NCBI GenBank assembly: GCA_900550625.1 | Contig: URSW01000090.1 | Location: 1 to 6,872 of the forward strand | Origin: an uncultured Eubacteriales bacterium | Lineage (GTDB): Bacteria > Bacillota > Clostridia > Oscillospirales > CAG-272 | Reading direction: 5' to 3' | Length of the DNA: 6,872 nt | Shown here: positions 1-5,761 of the stretch, in pieces | How the letters are laid out: the number at the start of each line of letters is the position of its first letter | How positions within the stretch are numbered: the stretch's first letter is position 1 | The notes under the pieces: model-generated | Databases searched by the model: none | Told to the model about the DNA's origin: nothing | The model's input: only the letters and a program-made list of their open reading frames with translations | Position numbers and translations under genes: made by a program

Positions 1-664
1 CCCACTCATTCTGCATGATGCCGAGGAAGTTTACCATCTGATTGCAGAGCGTAGCCAAATGAGATGCGGGGGAGGAGGAGATCTTTCCGGTGACACCGCC
101 GAGACCCTCTTCGATAAGCTGCTTCAGCGACCAGCCCGCGCAGTATCCGGTGAGCATCGAAAGATCGTGCAGGTGGATATCGGCATTGCGGTGAGCGTTT
201 GCGATCTCGTCGTCATACACTTCGGAAAGCCAATAGTTTGCGGTGATCGCGCCGGAGTTCGAGAGAATAAGTCCGCCGACGGAATAAGTGACCGTGGAGT
301 TTTCTTTTACGCGCCAATCGTTTGCACCGATATACTGATTTACGAGATCCTTATAGTCGAGCAGCGTGTTCTTGACCGAGCGAAGCTTCTCATGCTGACG
401 GCGGTACAGTATGTACGCCTTTGCGACCTCGGCGTAATCCGCCTGAATGAGCACCTGCTCAACGCTGTCCTGAATGTCCTCGACGGCGATTGCGCCGTTC
501 TTGATCTTCGGCTCGAAATTAGCCGTTACCTTGAGTGCAAGGAAGTCTATTATGTTCTGGTTGTACTGCTTTTCGCATGCGTCAAATGCAAGAGTTATCG
601 CGTTCGAGATTTTTGCAAGATCAAATTCAATCAGCTTGCCCGTTCTTTTTCTGACTTTGTACAT
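1..664 (-). CDS. nrdD: Anaerobic (class III) ribonucleoside-triphosphate reductase, N-terminal part, cut by window edge
   Basis: This gene encodes the large subunit of the oxygen-sensitive, glycyl-radical ribonucleotide reductase, which makes dNTPs from NTPs in the cytoplasm of anaerobes. I translated 221 residues by hand from the reverse strand, starting MYKVRKRTGKLIEFDLAKI; the frame is open to base 1. Residues 1-100 form an ATP-cone allosteric domain. The catalytic NRDD domain then begins, with SNSGAITANYWL (135-146), the conserved HLHDL stretch (164-168), GYCAGWSLKQL (173-183) with a conserved Cys175, and NQMVNFLGIMQNEW at the edge. The family is usually about 700 residues, so some two thirds is missing, including the C-terminal glycyl-radical loop and zinc site. 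The start is supported by a purine-rich AAGGAAGGAAG about 8 bases upstream. The gene lies 116 bp downstream of its activase gene nrdG, on the same strand. Confidence 0.96.
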   Translation of the reverse strand, partial: MYKVRKRTGKLIEFDLAKISNAITLAFDACEKQYNQNIIDFLALKVTANFEPKIKNGAIAVEDIQDSVEQVLIQADYAEVAKAYILYRRQHEKLRSVKNTLLDYKDLVNQYIGANDWRVKENSTVTYSVGGLILSNSGAITANYWLSEVYDDEIANAHRNADIHLHDLSMLTGYCAGWSLKQLIEEGLGGVTGKISSSPASHLATLCNQMVNFLGIMQNEW

Positions 665-780
665 TATGGTTCTTCCTTCCTTATAAAATCCTTATGTTTA
701 CCGGAAAAGCCGGAACACGCCGCCCTTTCCCGGAAATATTCGTTTTTGAGCGCCGTAGGCGGCACGGTGTTCAATGCGGC

Positions 781-1476
781 TCAGTCGTCCTCGCCGCGTA
801 TTTTCGCATTCGGAAAATACTCACGGGCGGCTTTGAGGAGTTCTTCCATGCCGTCATACGAAAACGGGGCAAATCCCTTTTCTATCGTATATTCCGATTC
901 CTTGAAATTTTGAAGATAATAGCGGTCGTCTCCGCCGAAGGCTTTTCCGAGAGAGCGTATATCGTCCGCGGTATGGAGCCCGACGGCGACAGTGGTTCTG
1001 AATTCGTGATCGACCGCTCCGCTTCGGAGAAAATCAATGCTTTCGCAGATCTTTTCGAGATCCGCTTTGTTTATGCCCGCGGTAACATCATATTTTTCGG
1101 GCGAATTTTTGATATCCATCGCAACGTAATCGACAAGTCCGTCCGAGACAAGCGCGCGCAGCTTTCCGGGATTCGTCCCGTTAGTATCGAGCTTGACCTG
1201 ATACCCGAGCTCCTTTATCATGCGGCACAGCCCGTCAAGCTCCGGATAAAGCGTCGGCTCTCCTCCGGTGATCGCAACCCCGTCGAGAAGTCCGCGTCTT
1301 TTCTTCAGGTATGCCGCGAGATCGGCATCTGTCATACAGGCGTCCGGCTTCTCGGTCACAAGAAGCGAATTGTGACAGAACGGACATCTGAAATTGCATC
1401 CGGCAAGAAAGACCGTACAGGCGGTCCTGCCGGGGAAATCAAGAAGCGTCAGCTTCTGAAATCCGTGTATTTCCAT
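781..1476 (-). CDS. nrdG: Anaerobic ribonucleotide reductase activating protein (radical SAM, NrdG2 type)
   Basis: This is a 231-residue radical SAM enzyme that uses a [4Fe-4S] cluster and S-adenosylmethionine to place the glycyl radical on NrdD. The opening MEIHGFQKLTLLDFPGRTAC is typical of the family. The cluster motif CNFRCPFC gives Cys27, Cys31 and Cys34 (C-x3-C-x2-C), and the SAM-binding GGEPT is at 71-75. Further radical-SAM strands are VKLDTNGT (94-101), VAMDIK (118-123) and EFRTTV (158-163). It is longer than the classic E. coli-type NrdG (about 155-175 residues) and fits the NrdG2 subfamily common in Clostridia, archaea and other anaerobes. The start has AAAGGAAG about 9 bases upstream. 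It precedes nrdD, its likely substrate. Related pyruvate formate-lyase activases share the fold, but the N-terminal signature and the neighbour favour NrdG. Confidence 0.95.
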   Translation of the reverse strand: MEIHGFQKLTLLDFPGRTACTVFLAGCNFRCPFCHNSLLVTEKPDACMTDADLAAYLKKRRGLLDGVAITGGEPTLYPELDGLCRMIKELGYQVKLDTNGTNPGKLRALVSDGLVDYVAMDIKNSPEKYDVTAGINKADLEKICESIDFLRSGAVDHEFRTTVAVGLHTADDIRSLGKAFGGDDRYYLQNFKESEYTIEKGFAPFSYDGMEELLKAAREYFPNAKIRGEDD

Positions 1477-1587
1477 GTTTTTGCGCTTCCTTTCTTCAGA
1501 AAAGCTCTTTTCGCTCGGGCAGGACGATAAAAATACCGTCGGCGGAATTGTGCCGCGGCGGTCGGCGCAAGAGCTGCTTCATAAGCT

Positions 1588-1633
1588 GCGGTGCAATGAT
1601 ATGCACCGCCCGCGGGAGAATATCTCCCGCGGG
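1588..1633. other. Two adjacent perfect stem-loops between the DUF4838 gene and nrdG
   Basis: The 171-bp gap 1477-1647 holds two back-to-back inverted repeats that meet at base 1609. The first is GCGGTGCA (1588-1595) with TGCACCGC (1602-1609), an 8-bp stem with a 6-base loop. The second is CCCGCGGGAGA (1609-1619) with TCTCCCGCGGG (1623-1633), an 11-bp GC-rich stem with a 3-base loop. In the minus-strand transcript the structure begins about 15 bases after the DUF4838 stop codon. No T-tract follows in that direction, so it is not a standard intrinsic terminator; a six-T run lies about 10 bases past it on the plus strand, where no gene needs terminating. A 3'-end-stabilising or processing structure is one reading (inference). 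Confidence 0.6.
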
Positions 1634-1647
1634 AAGCGCGCTGTTTT

Positions 1648-3381
1648 TTACCAGTGTATGAAGCACTGATTGAAATCCGGTACCGACGCGAGATCGAGAT
1701 GGGAGAACTCACGGGGCTCGGTGAAGCCGTATTCACGCATAAGCGCGAACATTGTACGGTTCGACTCTGCGCTTGCACGCTCGAGCGCCTCCTTTTCCTC
1801 CGGATTTGCACTATCCATCTTTCTCTTGAGAATAAAGTAATTGTAGTTGTAAAGCTGTATGCGCGAACGGCGGACGTTGTCGTAGTGAGTGCGGTTTCCG
1901 CTTCCCCATGCGGCAGCCTCGGCCTCGTCGAAAATTCTGGCAGCCTTATCGTAGAACGCAAACGCGCCCTCGGAATGATCCTTGTATCCGTCCATGTAGA
2001 TAATGTTGGAGGAGTCGTCAAAGTAGATCGTCATGAAGATGTCGTGGAGGCACTCATGCTCGAAATCGATGTACTGCATCATATGCTTTGCGGCAGCGCC
2101 GTAGTAATCGGTGCAGAAATCCGCCATATGAACGCGGAACTCACTCTCGGTCATGTAGGGATTCCAGAGGAGCTTTGCAAGAAGATATCCGCGAAGCTCG
2201 CCGAACTCACCGTTCAGGCAGGAGCTGTTACCCTGTTCGAAAACGCCGGAAATGCCGTTCTCCTTGAAGAAACGTGCGTTCTTTCTGATTGCGTTGAAAT
2301 TCGGGAAGGAGGTGGACATATTGGTGAAGTTGGTTGTGTAGTCCCAAATGTAGAGATGATTTGTGATCTCATGCCACTTCTTCAGGTTGGTCGGGAAATT
2401 GTCGTATCCGTTCTCCGCGGGATCGTTTACAGCTTCCTCGAGAGGCTTGCTGACGCTGCACTCGATGTTGCAGAGACGAACGATCATATCCTTGTGAGGC
2501 TTGGTAACTGCGGGGGGCTGTCTCGTGTAGCGGTACGCAAGCGTATCGATATGAACGCCCTCGAATTCCTTGTTCACATCCTCCTGGAGGCGGTTGCAGA
2601 AGCGGATAAGCGTACCTGCGTGGCTCTTCTCCTCTTCAAATACCTTGCGGCACTTTTCGCAGGAGCACTCGCCGTTGTTTCCGTCTACCTGAGATACGGA
2701 GATGATCTTGAGAAGCGGGTTCTCGATAAGTCTCTTTCTTACATTCTTGAGGACGGTCTGATACATTGCCTCGTCGCTGAGGCAGGGCATATCCCATACG
2801 TTTCCGGTCTCGCCGAGATCGGGGAAGGTATGACAGAAGCTGCCTATATAGTTGATTCCGCCGCCGACTCTCTCGGTGAGCTCGTGCCCCATTCCGCCGT
2901 TGTTTTTCAGCTTTGCGGAGATCATCTCCCCGCCCTGTGCGAACCAATATACGTTACGGTACTCAAATCCCGGAAGCTCGGTGCAGTCAATCTCGGGAAC
3001 GGTAAGCATATTCACCTTCGGAACACGCTCGCAGGTGTCGGTGTAGAAGCGGCATCCGCAGCACTTCTCGAGGAACGAATAAACGCCGTAAAGCGCGCCG
3101 CGCACCTCGGAACCGAGGATAAACAGGCGTTTGCCCTCGGTCTTGATGGTAAAGCCCTCCTCGCCGAGTTCCTTCTTGCCCTTGCCGCCGCGGTTCGTAA
3201 ATCCGATCACGATCTCATGATCGGTCTTCTTCTCGTCATCCGTCTTTACCGGTATTTCGGCATCGGTGATCTTTTTGAGATAAGCCGCAAGCTCTTCTGC
3301 AGCGGTTTTCTCTGAAGCGGAATGATTCTTACGTATGATTATTACATACTCGGAATTTCCGTTGTCTGTGATTCTAAGCAT
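1648..3381 (-). CDS. DUF4838 domain protein, glycoside-hydrolase-like, substrate unknown
   Basis: This 577-residue protein has no signal peptide or membrane segment, so it is probably cytoplasmic. Residues 1-135 resemble the alpha/beta domain found before the barrels of GH20 and GH67 enzymes: strands and helices around AAEELAAYLKKITDAEIPV, then RGALYGVYSFLEKCCGCRFY (94-113). From about 140 it matches my recollection of DUF4838, with the hallmark ISVSQVDGNNGECSCEKC (227-244; Cys239, Cys241, Cys244). Other barrel-like strands are VHIDTLAYRYTRQPP (276-290), HLYIWDYTTNF (342-352) and GISGVFEQG (376-384). Residues 420-577 look helical, as in other family members. Glu382 and Asp348 are possible catalytic acids, by inference only. 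The start is well supported by GGAGG five bases before ATG, a clear promoter and the N-terminal domain boundary. A role in sugar or glycan breakdown is inferred from the fold; I know of no settled activity. Confidence 0.88.
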   Translation of the reverse strand: MLRITDNGNSEYVIIIRKNHSASEKTAAEELAAYLKKITDAEIPVKTDDEKKTDHEIVIGFTNRGGKGKKELGEEGFTIKTEGKRLFILGSEVRGALYGVYSFLEKCCGCRFYTDTCERVPKVNMLTVPEIDCTELPGFEYRNVYWFAQGGEMISAKLKNNGGMGHELTERVGGGINYIGSFCHTFPDLGETGNVWDMPCLSDEAMYQTVLKNVRKRLIENPLLKIISVSQVDGNNGECSCEKCRKVFEEEKSHAGTLIRFCNRLQEDVNKEFEGVHIDTLAYRYTRQPPAVTKPHKDMIVRLCNIECSVSKPLEEAVNDPAENGYDNFPTNLKKWHEITNHLYIWDYTTNFTNMSTSFPNFNAIRKNARFFKENGISGVFEQGNSSCLNGEFGELRGYLLAKLLWNPYMTESEFRVHMADFCTDYYGAAAKHMMQYIDFEHECLHDIFMTIYFDDSSNIIYMDGYKDHSEGAFAFYDKAARIFDEAEAAAWGSGNRTHYDNVRRSRIQLYNYNYFILKRKMDSANPEEKEALERASAESNRTMFALMREYGFTEPREFSHLDLASVPDFNQCFIHW

Positions 3382-3397
3382 AAGCTCCTCCGTTTTT

Positions 3398-3423
3398 TAT
3401 CGGTATCGGCAGAGTATCCGATA
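3398..3423. promoter_or_regulatory. Operator-like repeat cluster in the DUF4838 gene leader
   Basis: On the plus strand the hexamer TATCGG occurs twice in tandem (3398-3403 and 3404-3409) and its complement CCGATA follows after 8 bases (3418-3423). The cluster lies between the predicted start site (near 3429) and the ribosome binding site of the DUF4838 gene, a position where a bound repressor would block transcription. In RNA the UAUCGG copy could also pair with either CCGAUA copy as a small hairpin. The repeats are seen directly; the operator role is inference. Confidence 0.4.
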
Positions 3424-3435
3424 CAGTCTGAATCT

Positions 3436-3464
3436 ACTATACCACATTGTTTTGCAAATTACAA
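3436..3464 (-). promoter_or_regulatory. Sigma-A-type promoter for the DUF4838 gene
   Basis: Reading the minus strand, TTGTAA (3464-3459) serves as the -35 element and TATAGT (3441-3436) as the -10 element, with a 17-bp spacer. The matches to consensus are 4 of 6 and 5 of 6. The sequence is AT-rich in contrast to the surrounding genes. The predicted start near 3429 would give a leader of about 48 bases before the ATG at 3381. Confidence 0.7.
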
Positions 3465-3488
3465 TAGTTTTTTGAAAAATAAGCGCGT

Positions 3489-3520
3489 AAAAAAATCACA
3501 CGATTTTGTGTGCACTTTTT
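3489..3520. other. Short palindrome flanked by A/T tracts (weak bidirectional terminator or operator)
   Basis: CACAC (3497-3501) and GTGTG (3508-3512) form a 5-bp inverted repeat around GATTTT. Seven A bases lie on the left (3489-3495, T7 on the minus strand) and TTTTT on the right (3516-3520). The shape is that of a weak two-way terminator insulating the divergent genes. It could instead be a protein-binding palindrome about 30 bp upstream of the leftward -35 box. The arms are spaced 6, not 8, bases apart (ACAC-N6-GTGT), so it is not a proper NrdR box. Confidence 0.3.
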
Positions 3521-3576
3521 CTAAGGACACATGATATTGTGGTTTTAGGCATTTGGAAAATACCTGAAAAAGGAAC

Positions 3577-3601
3577 GCGCGGTAAAGTGTTCCGACCGCG
3601 C
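3577..3601. repeat. GC-rich inverted repeat upstream of the acetyltransferase promoter
   Basis: GCGCGGT (3577-3583) is matched by ACCGCGC (3595-3601) across an 11-base spacer. It sits about 40 bp upstream of the rightward -35 element. On the minus strand it is followed by GTTCCTTTTTC, so it could weakly terminate antisense transcription, or it could be a regulator site. No family can be named. Confidence 0.3.
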
Positions 3602-3639
3602 AGAGCGCGTAAAATACGGTACAGCAAGCCTTGAAACTC

Positions 3640-3668
3640 TTGATTTTTCGGCGCTTCGGGAATATAAT
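3640..3668 (+). promoter_or_regulatory. Sigma-A-type promoter for the acetyltransferase gene
   Basis: TTGATT (3640-3645) is the -35 element and a perfect TATAAT (3663-3668) is the -10 element, separated by 17 bp. The start site would be near 3675, giving a leader of about 66 bases. The leader opens with a small GCGC-GATA-GCGC hairpin (3680-3691). Together with the leftward promoter this makes 3382-3740 a divergent control region. Confidence 0.75.
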
Positions 3669-3711
3669 AAAGGTGAAAAGCGCGATAGCGCACCGTCGGA
3701 AAACGAAAGGA

Positions 3712-3744
3712 ATGTCCCGCCTGCGGGACCGGTACAAAAAATGA
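3712..3744 (+). promoter_or_regulatory. Acetyltransferase leader: hairpin and 10-codon mini-ORF overlapping the start codon
   Basis: A perfect hairpin, GTCCCGC (3714-3720) with GCGGGAC (3723-3729), lies 11 bases before the ATG at 3741, and no Shine-Dalgarno sequence lies between them. The only purine-rich site, GAAAGGA (3705-3711), is upstream of the hairpin. An ATG at 3712 opens a mini-ORF, MSRLRDRYKK, whose TGA (3742-3744) overlaps the main ATG as ATGA, the arrangement used for translational coupling. The AAAGG is only one base from this ATG, which is too close to be ideal, so translation of the mini-ORF is uncertain. Folding of the hairpin could instead bring AAAGG nearer to the main start. 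Confidence 0.35.
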
Positions 3745-4352
3745 GCATGAAAGAAAAAATGCACACGGGTGAGCTTTATCTCCCCGGCGACGAAGAGATC
3801 GCAGCAGCACAGCTCAAGTGTCTCGACCGGCTTTACGACTACAACATGACGCGCCCAACCGAAGCGGAAAAGCGCACGAAAATGCTTGAAGAGATGTTCG
3901 GGGACATCGGCGAAGGATGCTGCATAGAGCCGCCGTTTCACGCAAATTGGGGAGGCGCGCACTGCCACTTCGGGAAAAACATCTACGCAAACTTCAATCT
4001 GACGCTTGTGGACGACACGCACATCTACGTCGGAGATTACACGATGTTCGGACCGAACGTGGTCGTCGCGTCGGCGGGACATCCGATTCTCCCGTCGCTG
4101 CGCGAGAAAGCGTATCAGTACAACTTCCCCGTCAGGATCGGAAAGAACTGCTGGATCGGCGCGGGAGTCGTGATCGTCCCCGGCGTCACGATCGGCGCGG
4201 GTACCGTGATCGGCGCAGGCAGCGTCGTGACGAAGGACATTCCCGCGAACGTCGTGGCGGTCGGCAATCCGTGCCGTGTACTGCGCGAGATAAGCGATCA
4301 CGACAGGGAGTTCTACTTCAAGGACAGGCGTATCGACTGGTCCGAGGTCTGA
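3741..4352 (+). CDS. Sugar O-acetyltransferase, LacA/Maa family (left-handed beta-helix)
   Basis: This 203-residue cytoplasmic enzyme transfers acetyl from acetyl-CoA to a sugar hydroxyl. It aligns by memory along its whole length with E. coli LacA, also 203 residues. The N-terminal Maa-type region is KEKMHTGELYLPGDEEI (4-20). FHANWGGAHCHFGKNIYANFNLTLVDD (66-92) leads into the hexapeptide-repeat helix. The catalytic His is His114 in SAGHPI, and the coils IGKNCWIGAGVVIVPGVTIGAGTVIGAGSVVTKDIP (133-168) run to the C-terminal VGNPCRVLREI. The acceptor (galactoside, maltose, glucose or other) cannot be told from sequence. The first ATG is used here; a second in-frame ATG at 3747 is an alternative, and neither has a normal ribosome binding site. 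It is a single-gene unit with its own promoter and terminator, set between two minus-strand blocks. Confidence 0.95.
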   Translation: MSMKEKMHTGELYLPGDEEIAAAQLKCLDRLYDYNMTRPTEAEKRTKMLEEMFGDIGEGCCIEPPFHANWGGAHCHFGKNIYANFNLTLVDDTHIYVGDYTMFGPNVVVASAGHPILPSLREKAYQYNFPVRIGKNCWIGAGVVIVPGVTIGAGTVIGAGSVVTKDIPANVVAVGNPCRVLREISDHDREFYFKDRRIDWSEV

Positions 4353-4399
4353 TTTCCCGCTGCACTTTCACATTCGGCGATCCCGCCTTATCCGTATAC

Positions 4400-4474
4400 A
4401 AAAAACAGCGCACGGCTGCAATCTGCGTCCGAATGTGTCGGCGCTCATCCGAAGCCGTGCGCTCCTTATTTTTT
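4400..4474. terminator. Bidirectional intrinsic terminator between converging genes
   Basis: AGCGCACGGCT (4407-4417) pairs with AGCCGTGCGCT (4453-4463) as an 11-bp GC-rich stem, with a 35-base loop that itself contains CCGA/TCGG. Going right it is followed by CCTTATTTTTT (to 4474), ending the acetyltransferase transcript. Going left, six A bases (4400-4405) supply the T-tract for the arg operon transcript. The position between two convergent genes fits this dual role. Confidence 0.85.
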
Positions 4475-4528
4475 GAGAATTATTCCGCTGTATTTTGAAA
4501 ATTCCAGCTGCTCGCCGATTCCGTTTAT

Positions 4529-4558
4529 CCGGCATCGCCGCTGCGCCTGCAATGCCGG
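4529..4558 (-). other. Stem-loop just after the argD stop codon
   Basis: CCGGCAT (4529-4535) and ATGCCGG (4552-4558) form a 7-bp inverted repeat with a 16-base GC-rich loop, beginning five bases past the end of argD. No T-tract follows on the minus strand, so it is probably a 3'-end-protecting hairpin upstream of the true terminator at 4400-4474 (inference). Confidence 0.45.
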
Positions 4559-4563
4559 CGGGA

Positions 4564-5727
4564 TCACTCAGCCGCTGACGCGGCGATCACTTCAAGAGCG
4601 CGGAGGAGAAGATCCTCGGGAATATTCAGCGCGGGAAGAAGTCTGACCCTGTTTTTCGCCGAAAGCACGAGAACTCCGTGCTCGCGGCAGTACGTTATCA
4701 CATCCGCCGCGCTTTTCACGGTCTCGATTCCGAGCATGAGTCCCATACCGGATATGCTCACGATACCCGGCTTTCCCGCAAGGTGCGAGCGTATTATCTC
4801 CGAACGGCGGACTACTCCCGCAAGGAGATCGTCGTCAATGCGCGAAAGCACGTTTACCGCGCCCGCCGCGCAGATCGGATTTCCGCCGAAGGTGGAGCCG
4901 TGCGAGCTCGGGGTGTAGATATCCGCCGCGCGCTCGCCGAACATCGTCGCTCCGAGCGGAAGCCCGCCCGCAAGTCCCTTGGCGGTCGTCACGATATCGG
5001 GTGTCACTCCGTAGTTCATATACGCATAGAGCTTACCGCTCCGTCCGTTGCCGCACTGTACCTCGTCGGCGATCGTGAGGATGCCGTACTTTTCGCACAG
5101 CCCGAAGATGCCGTGCACGAAATCCGCGTCGAGCGCGTTGACTCCGCCCTCTCCCTGAACGCATTCGAACATCACGGCGCAGCAGCCCTGTTTGCAGAGC
5201 GCTTCGAGTCCGTCGAGGTCTCCGGCTTCGGCATACACGAATCCCCCGGTAAACGGTCCGAATTCGGTATGGAAGGCGTCCTGTCCGGTCGCGGCAAGTG
5301 TCGTCACCGTTCTTCCGTGGAAGCTGTTTTTCAGCGTTATCACCGTGGAACGGCTCTCGTCGCCGTATTTGCGGAAAGCAAAACGCCTTGCCGCCTTGAT
5401 CGCGCATTCGTTCGCCTCGGCGCCCGAATTCGAGAAGAACACCTTCTTCATTCCCGTGCGCTCGCAAAGCATCTTCGCGAGGACCGCACACGGCTCCGTA
5501 TAGTAAAGGTTCGACGTATGCCCGCAGGTGTCAAGCTGCTTCTTCACCGCCTCGACCCATTCGCCGTCGCACATGCCGAAGGTGTTCACGGCGATTCCCG
5601 TTCCGAGGTCGATGTATTTCCTGCCGTCGTCGCCGACGAGCACCGAGCCTTGACCGCCCGTCACGGTCAGCGGAAAGCGCGAATATGTCGCCGCGACATA
5701 TTCGCTGTCGGTTTCGCGTATATCCAT
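4564..5727 (-). CDS. argD: Acetylornithine aminotransferase (PLP, class III)
   Basis: This 387-residue cytoplasmic enzyme converts N-acetylglutamate-5-semialdehyde to N-acetylornithine, with glutamate as amino donor. Class III aminotransferase features are in order: IDLGTGIAVNTFG (39-51), FFSNSGAEANECAIKAARR (97-115), NSFHGRT (134-140), ECVQGEGGV (188-196), IADEVQCGNGRSG (219-231) with Asp221 for the PLP ring nitrogen, TTAKGLAGGLPLGA (247-260) with the Schiff-base Lys250, and HGSTFGGNP (276-284). The C-terminal RLLPALNIPEDLLLRAL is typical of ArgD. Length is normal for the family. Ornithine or succinylornithine aminotransferases are close relatives, but the place directly behind argB and argJ favours ArgD. 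It starts 34 bp after argB; an AAAGG lies about 11 bases before the ATG, a little far. Confidence 0.95.
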   Translation of the reverse strand: MDIRETDSEYVAATYSRFPLTVTGGQGSVLVGDDGRKYIDLGTGIAVNTFGMCDGEWVEAVKKQLDTCGHTSNLYYTEPCAVLAKMLCERTGMKKVFFSNSGAEANECAIKAARRFAFRKYGDESRSTVITLKNSFHGRTVTTLAATGQDAFHTEFGPFTGGFVYAEAGDLDGLEALCKQGCCAVMFECVQGEGGVNALDADFVHGIFGLCEKYGILTIADEVQCGNGRSGKLYAYMNYGVTPDIVTTAKGLAGGLPLGATMFGERAADIYTPSSHGSTFGGNPICAAGAVNVLSRIDDDLLAGVVRRSEIIRSHLAGKPGIVSISGMGLMLGIETVKSAADVITYCREHGVLVLSAKNRVRLLPALNIPEDLLLRALEVIAASAAE

Positions 5728-5761
5728 TTTCCGTACCGCCTTTCTCCCATGATGCGCGGGA

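Noticed and set aside
735..770. Possible terminator between nrdG and nrdD (GTGCCG-CCTA-CGGCGC on the minus strand)
   Set aside because: The stem is short with a G-U pair and is followed by A-rich, not T-rich, sequence, so it is not a convincing intrinsic terminator.
59..1530. Plus-strand open frames (59-913 and 694-1530) over nrdD and nrdG
   Set aside because: They are antisense to genes with full motif support and show no domain or start signal.
1496..1582. Minus-strand 28-codon ORF (MKQLLRRPPRHNSADG...) just before nrdG
   Set aside because: No Shine-Dalgarno sequence before its ATG and no known relative; its stop falls near the nrdG ribosome binding site, but nothing else supports translation.
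1654..3315. A 553-codon open frame on the plus strand, antisense to the DUF4838 gene
   Set aside because: It mirrors the real gene's codon pattern, lacks a ribosome binding site and any recognisable domain, and the minus-strand frame has clear family motifs, a promoter and a Shine-Dalgarno sequence.
3382..3740. Riboswitch, CRISPR repeats or tRNA in the divergent intergenic region
   Set aside because: I found no tRNA-like cloverleaf, no regularly spaced repeats and no riboswitch core I recognise; the region is explained by two promoters and short inverted repeats.
3459..4301. Minus-strand 280-codon frame opposite the acetyltransferase
   Set aside because: It is rich in Arg, His and Asp, without a fold signature, and antisense to a LacA-type gene with an intact active site.
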